Part shown: one piece after another, positions 10,364 to 22,800 of the stretch
Position numbering within the stretch: position 1 is the first letter of the stretch
How the letters are laid out: each line of letters starts with the position of its first letter
Origin: Gaeumannomyces sp. JS-464
Lineage: Eukaryota > Ascomycota > Sordariomycetes > Magnaporthales > Magnaporthaceae
Assembly (NCBI GenBank): GCA_002197995.1
Contig: NGZR01000006.1
Span: 186,001-250,000, forward strand
Length of the DNA: 64,000 nt
Direction: 5' to 3'
Program-made: the position numbers and the translations under genes
Notes under the pieces: generated by a model
Told to the model about the DNA's origin: nothing
The model's input: the letters and a program-made list of their open reading frames with translations, nothing else
Databases searched by the model: none

Positions 10364-12363
10364 TTACCAGCCAGAGCCACCGCTTCCCCAAGCACCCTGC
10401 TGCGGAGTCTCTTCCTCGGCGGCAACCTCCCAGGGCTTAGGAGCATCGTCAGACTTCTCCTCGGCGGGAGCGACCCAGCCACCGCCCGAGTTGGCGTTGT
10501 CGTCGGCGGAGGCACCCCAGCCGCCTCCGGCCTCGTTGTCGTCAGTGGCACCCCAGCCACCACCCGCGCTACCGCCATTGTTGTCATTCTCATCCTCGAA
10601 ATCCGAGTCAGCCTCAAACTTGAGGTTCTCAAGGGCCTCGCCCTCAGGTATGTGGTGGGCAAGGAACTCGGGAATCTCCTGCTTAGTCTCCAGCATGGTG
10701 CGGACAAGGACGCTTGCGAGAGGCTCATCGCGCTCGGTGAAGAACGACGTGGCCATGCCCTTGTGACCGATACGTCCAGTGCGACCGATGCGGTGAGTGT
10801 ACTCCTCGATTCCGCCATACTCGAGGCTGGGCAGATCGTAGTTGATGACATGGGCGACGTTGCGAACGTCGATGCCACGAGCCGAGACGCCGGTCGCGAC
10901 CATGATGGGCGCAGTTCCCTTGCGGAAGGCACGAAGAGCATCCTCGCGCTCACGCTGGGTCCGGTCAGCGTGCATCGAGGTGCAAGGAAGACGCGCCTCG
11001 TTGTAGAGGTAATCATCGAGCTCATCCGCCTTCTGCTTCGAGTTGACAAAGATCAGGGTGCGCTGAGGTGGCATCGAGTTCAGCAGGTCGGTCAGAGCCT
11101 GGCGCTTGTTGAAGGGCGCAGTCTCGATGACGCTCTGAATGATGTTGCCATGGGTGCTACCAGCACGACCGACACGGAAGCGGACATGGGTCTCAGCAAG
11201 GTGCGTCTTGGCAAGGTCGCGAATCTTCTTCGGGAAAGTGGCCGAGAAGAGAAGGTAGTTGATGTTTCCCTCCTCCTGCTCTGATAGTTCGCGTGTCGTG
11301 TTAGCATCTTCTGTGGGAAGGAGTAAAGAGTCGTTGAACACAGGAGAAGGCAAGCTTACCACCACCAGAGAGAATTTTCTCGAGGTCCTCGGCCCAGTCA
11401 TCATGCAGAATCTCATCCGCCTCGTCAATGACCATGTACTTGACCCGACGCATAGTCAAGAGCTCGGGGCGCTCCATGAAGTGAATCAGGCGGCCGGGAG
11501 TGGCGCAGAGGATGTCGCAGCCCTTTCCGATCTGACGAACCTGGAGGCCGAAAGGACCGCCTCCGTAGACAACGCCAGGGCGAAGCATGCTGCGATAGCA
11601 GAGCTTGCGAGCCTCGTTGAAAATTTGGATCGCGAGCTCGCGAGTCGGGCAAACAATGACGACGAGTGGCTCGGCGCGAATGGGGCCATGAATGTCGAAG
11701 TTGTAGGTGGCCGGGTTAGGGGGGGGCCGCGAGCTTCTTGGCCTTTCCCATCAGCTTGTTGATGATGGGGATGAGAAAGGCGGCAGTCTTTCCGGAGCCA
11801 GTCTGCGCGATACCGATCACGTCATGGCCCTTGTGAATGGCGGGCATGCAGTAAGACTGGATGGGGGTCGGCGCCTTGTAGCCGCACAGCTCGATGTTTT
11901 TGAGCATGGCAGGATGCAGGCCAGCATCCTGGAACTTCAGAGCGGGAGCGACTCGGACCGGACCCTCCTGAACAAGGTCGATCTGGGCGATGGTGGAGAA
12001 GTCAATGCCGGCAGTGCCCTGCTCCTTGTTCTTGTCGCCGAAGAGCTCCTCCTCGAGCTCAGGCACCACGGGGCCCAGGTCGCCCTCCTCACCATCCCAC
12101 TCATAGATGCGGGCGTTTCCCTCCCAATCATCACGGCGCGACTCGGCACCGTACGCGCCGTAGTCGTAAGCTGTACGGTCGACCCAGCCACCCTGAGACT
12201 CCAGGTGCTGGGGCTCACCAGGACCCTGCTCACCAGAACCCTGCTCACCAGGACCCTCTCCGGCGTTGGGAAGGTTGGCGGCCATCTCGCCGGTCGCGAA
12301 GGGGTCATGAGCCTGGCCACCCTGCTGGGTGGCAGGCTCATTGGAGGTCTCCCAGCCAGACAT
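10364..12363 (-). CDS. DEAD-box ATP-dependent RNA helicase
   Basis: RNA helicase acting in RNA remodelling, possibly translation or ribosome assembly. From the ATG at 12361-12363, an acidic/Gly-rich N-terminus (about 110 residues with repeated GEQG/PGE) leads into the helicase core. The visible motifs are the Q motif KAPTPIQSY, motif [24 protein letters not shown] in LLFSATFP, and [10 protein letters not shown]. The C-terminus has repeated GGGWG/GGWGA units and ends in GSGW. The intron at 11281-11359 (79 nt, GTAAGC..CAG, branch GCTAAC) joins ILSGG to EQEEGNINY in frame. Between KAKKLAAP and NPATYNFDI the frame breaks inside a run of 8 C (11719-11726): one C too many or two bases short. Both sides are perfectly conserved, so an assembly indel is likely. 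The stop codon lies in a consensus donor (GGTAAGTG), so an alternative spliced C-terminus is possible. It is not the classical Ded1 N-terminus, so I give no symbol. Length is about 640. Confidence 0.9.
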
Positions 12364-14419
12364 TTTTGGCTGCTGTCAGACTGTTGCTTCAGTCGAATTA
12401 GTCTTTGTTCGGAAGCGATGAACTAGATGAAGAATGGAATGGGCAACAATGGACGTGATATAGGTAGTGTTGGGAGTCTCTCTCCATATCTAGAGTGTCG
12501 TGTGAAGATGGAAGTTGATGGCTTGGTTGGCGTCGAAGTGCTCGGAATCCCGATTACAGTGCATACGCAAAGTGAAGAAATGAGGTGAATGATGTTGAGT
12601 GTAGAACTTACCTGGTGCTAGATAGAGTCTGCTGCTGCTATGCGAACAAGGACGCGTGTCAACGCGACAAATCCAGAACGAGTCCTGTAGACTTTAATAG
12701 CCCAGTAGGTGTCAGTATCCCAGCGTGAGGTCAAGAAGTCTTTTCTAGGCGCGGCTAGGGAGTTGGGAGATAGTGTTGAAGGTCAAGATGGAGGGAGGAT
12801 GTGTGGGTAAAGGGAAAGGAAGAGAAAAGAAAGAAAAAAACAAGGAAAGGAAAAAGCGAGCAAGGACAAGAAGGGTAAGACACCCAAGAATACCCCGAGC
12901 CCAATATTATCTCGAGCAGCTAGCCAGACCGAGAAGAAGCTATTGGTAGGCAGAGGATACTCGAGTTGGGTACCTGGGTAGATAGAGGACGACTTCGATA
13001 CCTCTCTAGGCGATAGCGATGGTTGAGGGAGAGAAAGTAGACCCAAGATCACCAGATAGTCACGATGATACAGGTGATGGAGTGACTATGGTACTGGCCA
13101 TGGGCGGCGAGCTGGAGATGTGGGTGGTAGGTGGCGTTGATAGATGTGGTGATGGAGGCGGCAGCAGAAGAACGCGACGAGGGAGGCGAACAGCATTGGC
13201 TGCATCACGATCTCTCTGCTTGCATTGAGCGCAGAGGCCGCTGCAGCTCCGTGATAAAGGCAAAAGCGAGACGCTTGAAGGGGATATGCTGCGTTCTTAC
13301 CTGTGCTGGATGCTGATCCTGGCGAAGAGAGTGCCCGGATCCAACGTGGGTGAGGTTGTTGCGTTGGAGATGAAGGAGAGAAGAGGGACAAGAAAAGTGG
13401 GAGGGGAAAAATAAGAAGAGGGGGAGGGCCCTTTGGAGAGCAGACGGAAGGAGCTGGCCGGGCAGCTAGGAGGGAAGGTGCCCCTCCTCACGCCCACCCA
13501 CAGACCTCTCGGGCCTTCCATACCTTTGATACAAGCACGCCCGGAGAGACTTCTGGTCATAGAGAGCTATAAAAAGCACCGAGGGTCCACAACGAGAGTC
13601 TTTGTGCCAATATCTAGCCTATCATGGCTATAGAAGACTAAACCTGGCGGGCCAGAGGGCACCAGGAGACAGCCGGAGACGCCCGAGAGGCAGCTGGCAG
13701 TCTATCAGACGGAATCTAGGCTCAACAAGCACAGACATAGTAGCAAGTATCTCATACGCTGCCCCACGGAGCATTGCCCCGAAGCTCCTAGAAGACAGTC
13801 CAAGTAGGTGACGTTTGCCGATATCTGCCCGTGATGCGGCTGCCAGGACAGACGCCCAGACCATACGGACAGATATCTGGCCCGGGGAAAGCCGATCACC
13901 GGCTGAGTGTGTCCACCCGTGTACCATGAGGGGTGCCATCATGGCAACACGTCGAGTTGAAAGGATAGAAGCCGCCTGTGGGTAGGTAGAAGTGTTGAGA
14001 AGGCTGGCAGGGAAGCACATAGACACGTGGGGTGTGGGAGGAGGGGCAAGGCAGCCCCGGATAGACAGATACCTGGCTCCATTATTGCTTTTGATATCAG
14101 TTTTGGCAAGGCTGGGTGCGCATAGACCATCACGCCGCTAGCCCAGACAATGAATGTAATCAGGTTGTTTGTTTGAGCTGTGCACTTCTCGAAATCTCTA
14201 TGGCTAACTGGAAACAGCATGGGAACGGGAAGTTGCATTTGCTTGTCTGACGTGATAGAAGTGTAGCGTACCTGGCTGGTTTCAGGTATTCCGGCCCCTT
14301 GAGACAGATATGTCTTTGATGCAGAGAAAAAGTGCGGCGAGAAAGTGGGGACGAAGTGCCAAAAGTTGACAACCCTTAACACAACCCCCTCGCGCCACAA
14401 TCCTGCTACCATAACTGAA
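12364..14419. other. Long spacer upstream of the helicase (its leader and promoter), and 3' of ipi1
   Basis: A purine-rich stretch at 12770-12880 reads as pyrimidine-rich on the helicase strand, as expected of a strong fungal promoter or leader. Donor-like sites on the minus strand at 12611 and about 13302 suggest spliced 5' leaders. The rest, to 14419, shows no credible gene. Confidence 0.5.
12373..12611 (-). other. Candidate 5'-UTR intron of the helicase gene
   Basis: On the minus strand a perfect donor CAG|GTAAGT starts at 12611. A GACTAAT branch-like site is followed by acceptors ending at 12381 and 12373, just before the ATG at 12363. The exact acceptor cannot be chosen by eye. Confidence 0.4.
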
Positions 14420-15662
14420 TTACGACGCAACGTCGTAGCCCTCCATGCCGTCCTTCACCGTCTGATCTAGTACGGCGGCCGCTCGGCCAACAGCGCCTCC
14501 TTCCTTCTTGGCCTCCTCGAGCCCCTTGGCCACGACAGCCTGCCAGCTGGCGGAGAAGACGCGTTGACGGTCCTCCCGGTCGGCGTACATCTCGCCGTCC
14601 GCGTCCCTGGGAGCCCCGAAGAGGTTGAGATACCCGAAGGGGTTCGAGCTCCGCGGGAGCCGGTACAAGCCATCCCAGTAAGCACGTGGGCCCGCTGAAG
14701 TCGACAACACCTCGGGCCTGAAACCGATCTCGAGGAACTTGGCTAACGCTAGAAGCTGTCGCGCATAGGACTGTCCGCCCTTGGCCGCGCCAAAGGTGCT
14801 CTTGGGAGCCGAGGTCCAGCCCTTTGTCGTCGTCGACATCGGCTTGGAAACAGAAGAAGTAGAAGTGCCCGCAGAGGCAGCAGCAGCAACGGCCGCGATA
14901 CTGCTCCAACCGAGCATGGCGGCAAAGACGTTGAGGGTCTTCATCCAGCCGCCGGCACAAGAGACAACCTCGTCGCCCGCGGTGTCGAGCAGCCACTCCA
15001 TGACACCCAGCGAGTCGTTGCGCACATCGGCCGACAGTGTGTCATGCCGGCGCGCACGTACATGAGAATCTTCTCGGCCTGTGGCGCCACGTCGGCGCGC
15101 GGCAGGGCCTGGAGGAGCTTGAGAAGCTGAGTGCGGACGCCTGAGCACGTGTCCGAGATCAGCGGGAGGAGTCGGGCCAAGACGCCAGCCGTGCCAACGG
15201 GGTTGTTGGGCGGCTTGGCCGACAGCTGGCCAGTCAGGAATGCCAGGGCATCGCGGCGCTGGTTCTCTGAGCGCGAGGATGAGGCCAGAGACAGGTTGTG
15301 CTTGAACTGCTCCACTGGGTTCGGCCCATCAACAGTTATGGACTGCTGGGCGACGACGATAACTACCAGGGTGCCGTCAGTCAGTTGGAGATTCTTCCAG
15401 GGGTGCTAGGCAGATGCCGCTAGAGTGAGGACTCCTGAGCCGCTAGGAATACAAGATTTACCCTTTGATTTGAAGCTTGTGTCGGTAAAGCTGGCAGGCT
15501 TCTCCTTCGCCTTGCCGACTTTCAGCTTGGCTTTCTACGATACGGTGATGAGATTAGCCATCATGGGTTCTCTCCACTAGTACCAGGTTGGCTGGGCGCC
15601 GGCGTCGCGAGTACCTGAAAGTCCTTCTTCTTCTCCTTCTTCTTCCGAGTGCTCGACCCCAT
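14420..15662 (-). CDS. ipi1: Pre-rRNA-processing protein Ipi1 (Rix1 complex), three exons, one frame break
   Basis: Ipi1 is a subunit of the nucleolar/nuclear Rix1-Ipi1-Ipi3 complex needed for ITS2 processing and 60S assembly. Exon 1 (15615-15662) encodes MGSSTRKKKEKKKDFQ. Exon 2 (15462-15534) encodes KAKLKVGKAKEKPASFTDTSF. Exon 3 starts at 15362 with VIVVAQQSITV, then EQFKHNLSLASSS..NQRRDALAFLTGQL, the conserved Ipi1 N-terminal helical region. Introns are 15535-15614 (80 nt) and 15363-15461 (99 nt). Exon 3 reads to MYVRAGMTH and then breaks. It resumes as LSADVRNDSLGVMEWLLDTAGDEVVSCAGGW one frame away, which is one missing base at about 15035-15038. It ends GYDVAS at the stop 14420-14422. 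Restored length is 354 residues, normal for fungal Ipi1. It is head-to-head with the roadblock gene, with about 395 bp between starts. Confidence 0.88.
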
Positions 15663-16057
15663 TGTGGTATCATTGGCAGTCGGCGACGCGGCTGCACCTG
15701 ATTCTACAGTTAGGACAACAGGAGAACTCTACACATGGCAGGGGTAACTCTCGCCGAGCAGGCCGTCGCAAACTCGGCGTCAACCCAGCTCGACGAGGAA
15801 TTTTGGCGGTGAAACGAGTGGGGCCGCGGCAGAATTTCTAGTGGCACCGGACCCAGCTCAGGGGTAGCGGGCAGGGGATGCTGCTGTTTTCGCGCCGTGT
15901 GCGGGGAGCTCGCAGGTTGATCGCGGCAGACGCCAGCGCTCGGTCGCTTCAGCAAACGGGAGCTAACACGACCGCGAGCACGGCAACGGCGCAAACATTG
16001 ACGACCAGGCGAAACCCGCAAACGACGTCGCGTGTCTCCCAGATTGAGAAGCTCAGC
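15663..16057. promoter_or_regulatory. Shared divergent promoter region of ipi1 and the roadblock gene
   Basis: 395 bp between two divergent start codons. An in-frame ATG at 15878 could extend the roadblock protein by 60 residues, but that extension is low-complexity and not family-like. Confidence 0.45.
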
Positions 16058-16596
16058 ATGGCCGACTTCCGGAGCTCTGTGAGCAACCAGGCGTCGGGAG
16101 GCGCCGACGGTGGCATCGACGGCCTGGAGGAGACTCTCGGGCGGCTGGCCAAGAAGCCGGGTGTCAAGGCCACTATCGTGCTGGACCGCACGTCGGGCGC
16201 CATCCTCAAGACCAGCGGCGAGATCTCCTCGATCAGGACGTCCCGGGGCGACTCGTTGGTCACGTCATCCTTCTCGAGCGAGAATGGGGCATCCTCAGCC
16301 GGCGAGCCCCAAGGCGCAGAGCAGCTGGCCGCCATGGTCTGGAACTTCATCAGCACCGCCGGCGCGCTGGTGCACGATCTAGACTCCGAGGTGCGTCTGC
16401 AGATATAGCGCGGCACATACTGGCAACATTACCGTACCCCGGCACCTCATCAATGCTCGCGTGCTAATATATACTCTATTTAAACACACAGGACGAGCTC
16501 AGGCTATTGCGACTGAGAACGAAGAAACAAGAGCTTGTCATCGTACCCGATCCAAAGTACCTCCTGATCGTTATCCACGACACACCGGCAGCCTGA
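16058..16596 (+). CDS. Roadblock/LC7-domain protein (dynein light chain or Ragulator-like)
   Basis: Roadblock/LC7 proteins are small dimeric scaffolds of dynein or of lysosomal/vacuolar GTPase complexes. Exon 1 (16058-16390) starts MADFRSSVS and carries the family core: EETLGRLAKKPGVKATIVLDR, then SGAILKTSGEISSIR, and an amphipathic helix AAMVWNFISTAGALVHDL. The intron is 16391-16491 (101 nt, GTGCGT..CAG, GTGCTAAT branch). Exon 2 (16492-16596) encodes DELRLLRLRTKKQELVIVPD, then YLLIVIHDTPAA and stop, the expected final strands. The joined protein is 145 residues. The insertion between the first two strands and the last helix is longer than in animal DYNLRB. The start was chosen because the family core follows directly; 15878 is an alternative. 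Confidence 0.85.
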
Positions 16597-19500
16597 CCGA
16601 CCTACGGCACGAGATCACTCGGGCCATGGGGCTCGATGCACCCTGACTGCAACGCACTCCCTAACATCACTGCCACGTCGAATATCTCCGTCGGGATCCC
16701 CATCCACCGCCAACCTCGAACACGGCGATGTGATTGGACTGGCTGGTGACGTGTCATTGGAGGAGGAGTGCAGGAGGAAAAGAAAGAAAGGAATGACAAA
16801 ACAACACAAAACACAATGATACCCCCGAGATTACAGTGCTCCCAACGGCAGGCGGTTGATTAGGGCCCCTGGGTCTTACATGGCTTGCTGGTATTACCAG
16901 TTGCACCGTCACCAATATTGCATGCAGGAGCGAGCGACCCCTTCATGTAAGAAAACCAAAAATTCCCGAAATATTAAGTCCCGAGCCCAGCCATCGGGCA
17001 GAGCGTGCTCGGCGTGGTGGTGGCAGCGGCATCCACTATCGCGTGGCCTGCACCCGCCCGACGCGAGATGCACGTTGCCTTCCGCGCGACCGCGCGTGGT
17101 GACTCTCTCAAAAAGTCATCTGTCATTTCTTCGGAACGATCCCCGGGGTGGCAGCAGAGGTGGATGGGCAGCATCGAGGGTTGCGTACCGCAAGGCTGTG
17201 TGGCCGGATGCGACTTTGGGAGCACTCTGGCTGCCGGCGAGATATTCAGCCTATCTCAGGGGAAATTGGGGGTTGGCGGTGATCAATTCCCGACACCGTG
17301 GATTGATTTTCCGAGGCAAAGGATGCCACCTTAGTCAGAGTGCACCCGACGCGTCGTTGGCACACAAGTGTGCGGGAGCGGATGAAGGGAAGGGCAGGCG
17401 TGCCGGTGCATAATATTGGATTTGTTGTTTCCACGTCCCAGAATACCCAAATCGGAGCCGAAGACACGCTGACGGCGTGGTCCCCCGGGGAAATGTGGGC
17501 GTCCAAGACCACATGGGGCAATATATTGGTTTACGACGACCTTCGTCCACCACGCAGCCGCCGAAGCGAAACATGCACGAAATCTCACAGGGCGCTTAGC
17601 GGGATAGAACCACTCTCTGCGGAAAGTTACTCGGGTAGAGGTAGGCAGCCCGCCAAGGCATTGTCGTCGCAAGATCGGTCGAATTAGGGTTGTCGGAATA
17701 GGCTCTGTTTGCCCGATATGGGACCTAACCAGGGATGCTGGCTCATACATAGGTCGTATTTGCCCACCTCCTGCGGCAGTAGGCAGCGTAAAGGAAGCTG
17801 ACCCGCCCCCGGCAAGGTTGAGATCTCGCTACTTTGACGCTATAACCTCGTTTATGCCGAAGTCAAAAGATGGTGGAGCTGGTTGGTGGTGTGCATAATT
17901 TGTGTCCGGGGCAGAATGGAGAATTAAACCACATGCGTCCAGCTGCATCGAGAGGGCTGCAGCTGCAGATTAGAAGCGCCCACCACGCCCACACACACAC
18001 ACACACACACCACCACACACACACCACACCACACCCCACCGATATGAAACGAACCCCAACCGTTGTCCCCTGCCTCGCCTTTGGGATTGCGTCAGATTTT
18101 AGAGCCGACAAGCGGGAATGATGTGTCTACCTGGTGCCTTGGCAAAAACAGGCCATTGCATTGTTGGGTCGCTGCTGAACAGAGAGGGAGAGCCCCGTCC
18201 ATCCCTGTCCTACGCATCCTCCTCCCTCCTGGAGAACTGCCCCAACAGGCCAATCTGCGCAGTCCCATCTATGGGCAGCCTTTTAGTCTCTTAGTCCGAA
18301 ACATTAGCAGACGCATCCGATCCAGAGGCCGCAGCCAGTCAGGTCGGGGCATCCCGTTCGGCGCTGCCCTGCGCGCGGCAGCCCGAGACCCTCCTTGATA
18401 ATGCGCGCCCGGCTCTGGGCATTGAAGCGAAGGGGGCCTGGCATTCTTTGTCCTCCCGCTTCCCCCTAGTGGGCTGGCCTGGCCTGGCATGTTGTTTATT
18501 TTCGTTGCTGTTCTCCTGCTTTTGGAGGCTTTCCTGCATGCTGATTTGAGATTGGTGCCTTTTTCTGTGGATGCAAGCAGGTTTCTTGTCGGCTTTGATG
18601 GGGACGTTTCCATGTTTTCTCACCTTTGTAGTGGTGGGGGGTGGATATCAATGAGCGGTTCGTTCCCCATTAAAATTGATCACCAAAACGGCACCCTCAC
18701 CCTCCTGGAGTAAGCTCTGGCTCCTCTGCCTTGGGGTTTTATGATAGCGACTCCGTGCTATGATATTCCACATGGGAAGCTAGGCCGTGATTGGGATGAT
18801 TTTAGGGTTGCTACATCTGAGACAGGCCCGACCCAACCCGCAGACTGGGAACCCCGAGGCGGCCCTTCGCTTCGTCGGTGCAAAGCACGAGGCCAAGTTG
18901 CGTTGTCGTAGGCTGCTTCGGCAAGCCCCGTAATTTCTCTCGGACCAGTGTTTCTTATCTCTGCCTCTCTGGAGCCCTACCCGTGCAGTGGAAGCAGGCT
19001 GGCAATGCCGCAGCCCACCCGAGCGGCCATGACGGAGCGAGCAGGGTATGTTCGGCTACATGGGCGTCTCAATCCCAATAGATAGGTCCATAGCCGCGAG
19101 GTATACATGGTTGGTTGCTCCCCTCGCATGTTGGCGTCGTGACGTGCAGTTGCTGTACCTTGGCTCGCCCCCCGTCATATGTATTGGGTACCCTCGCTTC
19201 TCGTCACTCGTCTTTGTTTCCTTGCTCCCCTTTTCCAGGCCAACTTGGGGTCTGTCTTGCCAGGTTTCCTCCTTCTCCAGCCTCATTCATTCTTGTCCAT
19301 TTATAATTCTCCTTTTTGTCCAATTTTTTTTTCTTTCTTCGTCGGATATCTGCGGCCTTCCGGCGAAGGCCCAACACCTCGCTCCGTGACCCCGTCTATT
19401 TGTTCTAGCAAGACCCCGGCCCGAACGACGGGAACCGACGACTACTATCCGCTCGCTGTCTTGCGCCGCCTGATCTCCCCTATCTTCTCTTGTTGTTCAC

Positions 19501-19804
19501 GGCGGAGCCAAGCGAGTGGAAAGAAACGAAGACTGTTCGACGGGAGAAACATCCGAGAAGAAAGCAAAAGAAGCGACTCGATTTGATCGTGCAGTGCAGC
19601 ATCCTACCTGCTGCACCAAACGGATGGGTGTGCACGATTCGGGTGCATGGAGAGTGCATGGAAGCCCGCGCGTGCGTGTGACTGACGAAGACGATCCTTT
19701 GTGGGGGCACCACCTATAGAACAAAAGAAAAAAAAAAGAAAAAAAAAAAGAGCGAGAGAAACGAACCAGAGGAAGCACATGAGAGGGGCCAAAGGGGAGA
19801 AAGG
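16597..19804. other. Long spacer with CA microsatellite, upstream of the 19.8-24.5 kb gene
   Basis: About 3.2 kb without a credible gene. It holds a CA-rich microsatellite (17991-18034) and pyrimidine-rich DNA at 19200-19330, plus an A-rich purine tract at 19725-19765 just before the next start. The latter two are probably promoter and leader of the following gene. Confidence 0.55.
17991..18034 (+). repeat. CA-dinucleotide microsatellite
   Basis: Ten pure AC units (17991-18010), followed by interrupted CACAC/CCACAC units to about 18034. Confidence 0.9.
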
Positions 19805-22800
19805 ATGCCGTCATTTTCCCTCCTTCGCCGGTCGCCGAAAGATCGCGCCCCGGTGGATCAAGCGCAACAGGCGACTAGGGGTGGTGGTCCTGGTGGCGTC
19901 GGCGGCGGCTGGGTCACATCATGGACAAGACAGGCGGGCCAGGACGACGGCGACGAAGCGAGCGCCCTCAACGGCGGCGGCAAACACGACGGCAGCGGAA
20001 ACGGCAACAATAACGGCAGCAACGGTAGCGACAACGACGGCAGCAGGCGCGGGTCGAGCTCGAAGCGGGAGCTGCTCCACGGGCTGATCAGTCGTCCATC
20101 CGCGGTCGAGGCCGGCTGCTGGTCTCTGCGTCAGGCTCGTCGTCAGCTGGTGCGTCGAACCCACCAACGGCGGGCCCGGTGGCGGCAGCGCCTGCCCCTC
20201 CACCCTGGCGGGGGAGGCCTTGCGCCGTTGAGCCAGCAGGGCACAGGCCGCCCAGAACAGCAGGCGAGACGGTCGGCCTGGCGCTCGCGGTACGTGCACG
20301 CACCCAACAACACCTGCAGCGCTATTGACGTCGACGAACAATTGTGAGGGTCTGGTAGTGCAGCCTCGAGGCCTTGGAGGCCCATCCCTCCTCCACCCCC
20401 AGCCCTGGCCAGCCATTCAGTCATGGCGCTGCCGCCCCCGCCCCAGATGAAATCCCGATTGACACCACAGACCCCTGCCCTCCGCACTTTGAGGATCGTC
20501 TGAGGCGGGGATCCACACCTCCGTTAGCACCCTCGCTCCTGCCCCTTTCCCTCTCCCCTCCCTCAGACCACCACCGCCCGCTGGGAGCCATTGAAGGCCC
20601 GTGGACGGCGCGTGATCATTATGGTTTTTGTTCCTGCATCGTATGAGGAGTCGGAGAGCAGCGCCCAGAGCCCATTGCTACCTCCTCTTCCTCCTCCCCG
20701 TCCCCATTGACTCCCCGTTTCCGCTTCCTTTCTCATTGTCATGCTCTCTGTTCTGCATGTTTTGTCTACCTAGAACCACCAACCACTGCTGCTACTGCGC
20801 TGCCTACTTTGGACACTGCATATCGCGTGTGCCATTGATCGTCTACTCGCCGCCTGGTCGCAAGCAGCCTTTCGCTAGAGCGTGCTGCCACATTGCACCT
20901 TGTCCATCACGACGCCGTCGAGTCGCCCAGCGCTTGCAACTGCATCGAGTGTGCAGCTGCGTTATGCATTCTTCTTCTATTGATCCGCCTGGCCATCTTG
21001 TCCGCCTCGGGTGATCCGTCCTCGCCGACTGGATATAGTTCCACCGTTCCCGCTTTCAGGGTCCAGAAAGCTGACATTCGGAGCTGCCTCTGCTTTGGCC
21101 CTCGTTCCGCCCACTTAAAAGTTCCCGACTTCTTCATCAACAACGACGACGGCAACGACGGCAACAGCAACGTCGAGCCCCCCTTTCAGCCCACGATCTG
21201 CCTGCAACTCGAATAAGCCATTGCCATCTCCCCCACCACCGGGCTCCGAGGAAGCCGGCAAGCCGCCCCCGAAGAAGCCGGCGCTGAGGCTTGCACGCAT
21301 CATGTCAACCCTCACCGATTCAGAGCTCGAGAAGCTCTTCTCAGGGGCCCCGCAGTACTTCGCCCGCTCCGAGGGCCCCAACACGGGCGCGCCCAACCCC
21401 AGCGTTGCCTTCCCCTGGGACGAAAGCCTGGTCATCCGCGACCTTACCGACCACACTCAGATAGAGGATGAGGCATGGGGGTGTACTACCGCCCTGCCGC
21501 ACATAATCCGCAGCCCCGCAGGCCCGGAAGTAGCGGCAGCAGTGGGAGTAGCTGCAAGGGCAAGCGCGCCCACTTCTACCCCAAGTGCCACGAACGCCCC
21601 AACATGCTTAGCATGCACGGGCTGGAGAAGGGCACCGTCGGCTTCTCTGCCGCCATGGAGCTCGCCGTGTCCGATGCTCTCCAGGAAGAGCAGTTTGGCT
21701 TCGACCCCTCAGGCCACCGCGCCAATGCAATCATCGAGGCGCGTCAGAGAATGCTGACGTCCAAGGATGGGCTGCGGCACATGGAGGAGAGTGCCATCAT
21801 GGAACAGCTGATCAAGAATGGCCACAGATACGTGGTCAACAATATCCAAGACAACACCCTATCAACTGCTCTTTATAACGAGCTCTTCCTGCATATCTTG
21901 CACCCGCCCACTCGGGTGCTTGACCACAGCGACCCTTACAGCCTCTCAGTTCAGATCCAGGCCCTGCTCAAGGTTCTGGGTGCCCCCAACGTCTGGATCG
22001 ACTTTTCCCACGTCGAATGGCGTATCCGCCTTGGCCAGATCCTCTGGGGCTCTTCTACCGACTCCTCCGAGCCTGAAGACGACGTTGAGGACATCAGTCC
22101 CGACACACCGGCGGCCCCAACTAGCGCCGAGGCCCGCTCTGAGGAGCGTTATTGGCTGTTGCTCCAGATTCTCCTGGCGTGCGAGCTTTGGATTCGGTTG
22201 GACGCCATCGTTGAGGCCGAGGATGCGGGCGTTGGCCACATAAAGCCGCGCGAAATTTACCGCTTCCAGCAGGAGGCGACCCCCTCGGTCAAGTGGTCCA
22301 TGTTGATGGCCCGCGCATGGCTCGAAAACATCGAGATTACCAAGGCGGAGCCGCCCAAGCTTGGCGGGGATCTGGACGGCCACCAGCGACGGGGTGGTTA
22401 GCGACACTGACCAAGCGCATGTCGCTGACCAGCGACCACCACAGCGGCGGAGCCGGGGGTAGCACTCAAGGCTCAAGGCCCACGTCTAGCCGCCTGGCTG
22501 ACGACCAGCCCGCCTATTTGATGAAAGGAAAATACGGCCAGCGGCAGGTCGACGGGCTGACGCACTTCGCACGCCGCCTGAAGTGGCCCGACATTGAGTC
22601 GTACGAGAACCGCATCTCGACCAACATCCGCGCTGTTGCCAACCACGCCGCTCAACTCGCCCCCTGCCAGCCCCTTGCCTACCAATGACACCCGCCGGTC
22701 ATCTTATTTTGGTGGCACCTCGGGCATCTTTTCTAAGCACCTGGGCAACACACATGCCAACACTACCAACGGCGACACCGGCAGTGCCAAAGTGGCGCAC

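Noticed and set aside
15878..16057. 60-residue N-terminal extension of the roadblock protein
   Set aside because: Low-complexity Thr/Ala-rich, not expected for the family; the downstream ATG at 16058 leads directly into the domain.
16856..17413. 185-codon plus-strand frame in the spacer after the roadblock gene
   Set aside because: No family motif; overlaps opposite-strand frames of similar length and shows no sign of a start context or introns.
20374..20646. Plus-strand frame in the unresolved 5' part of the 19.8-24.5 kb gene
   Set aside because: Pro-rich with no conserved blocks; more likely intron or leader sequence.
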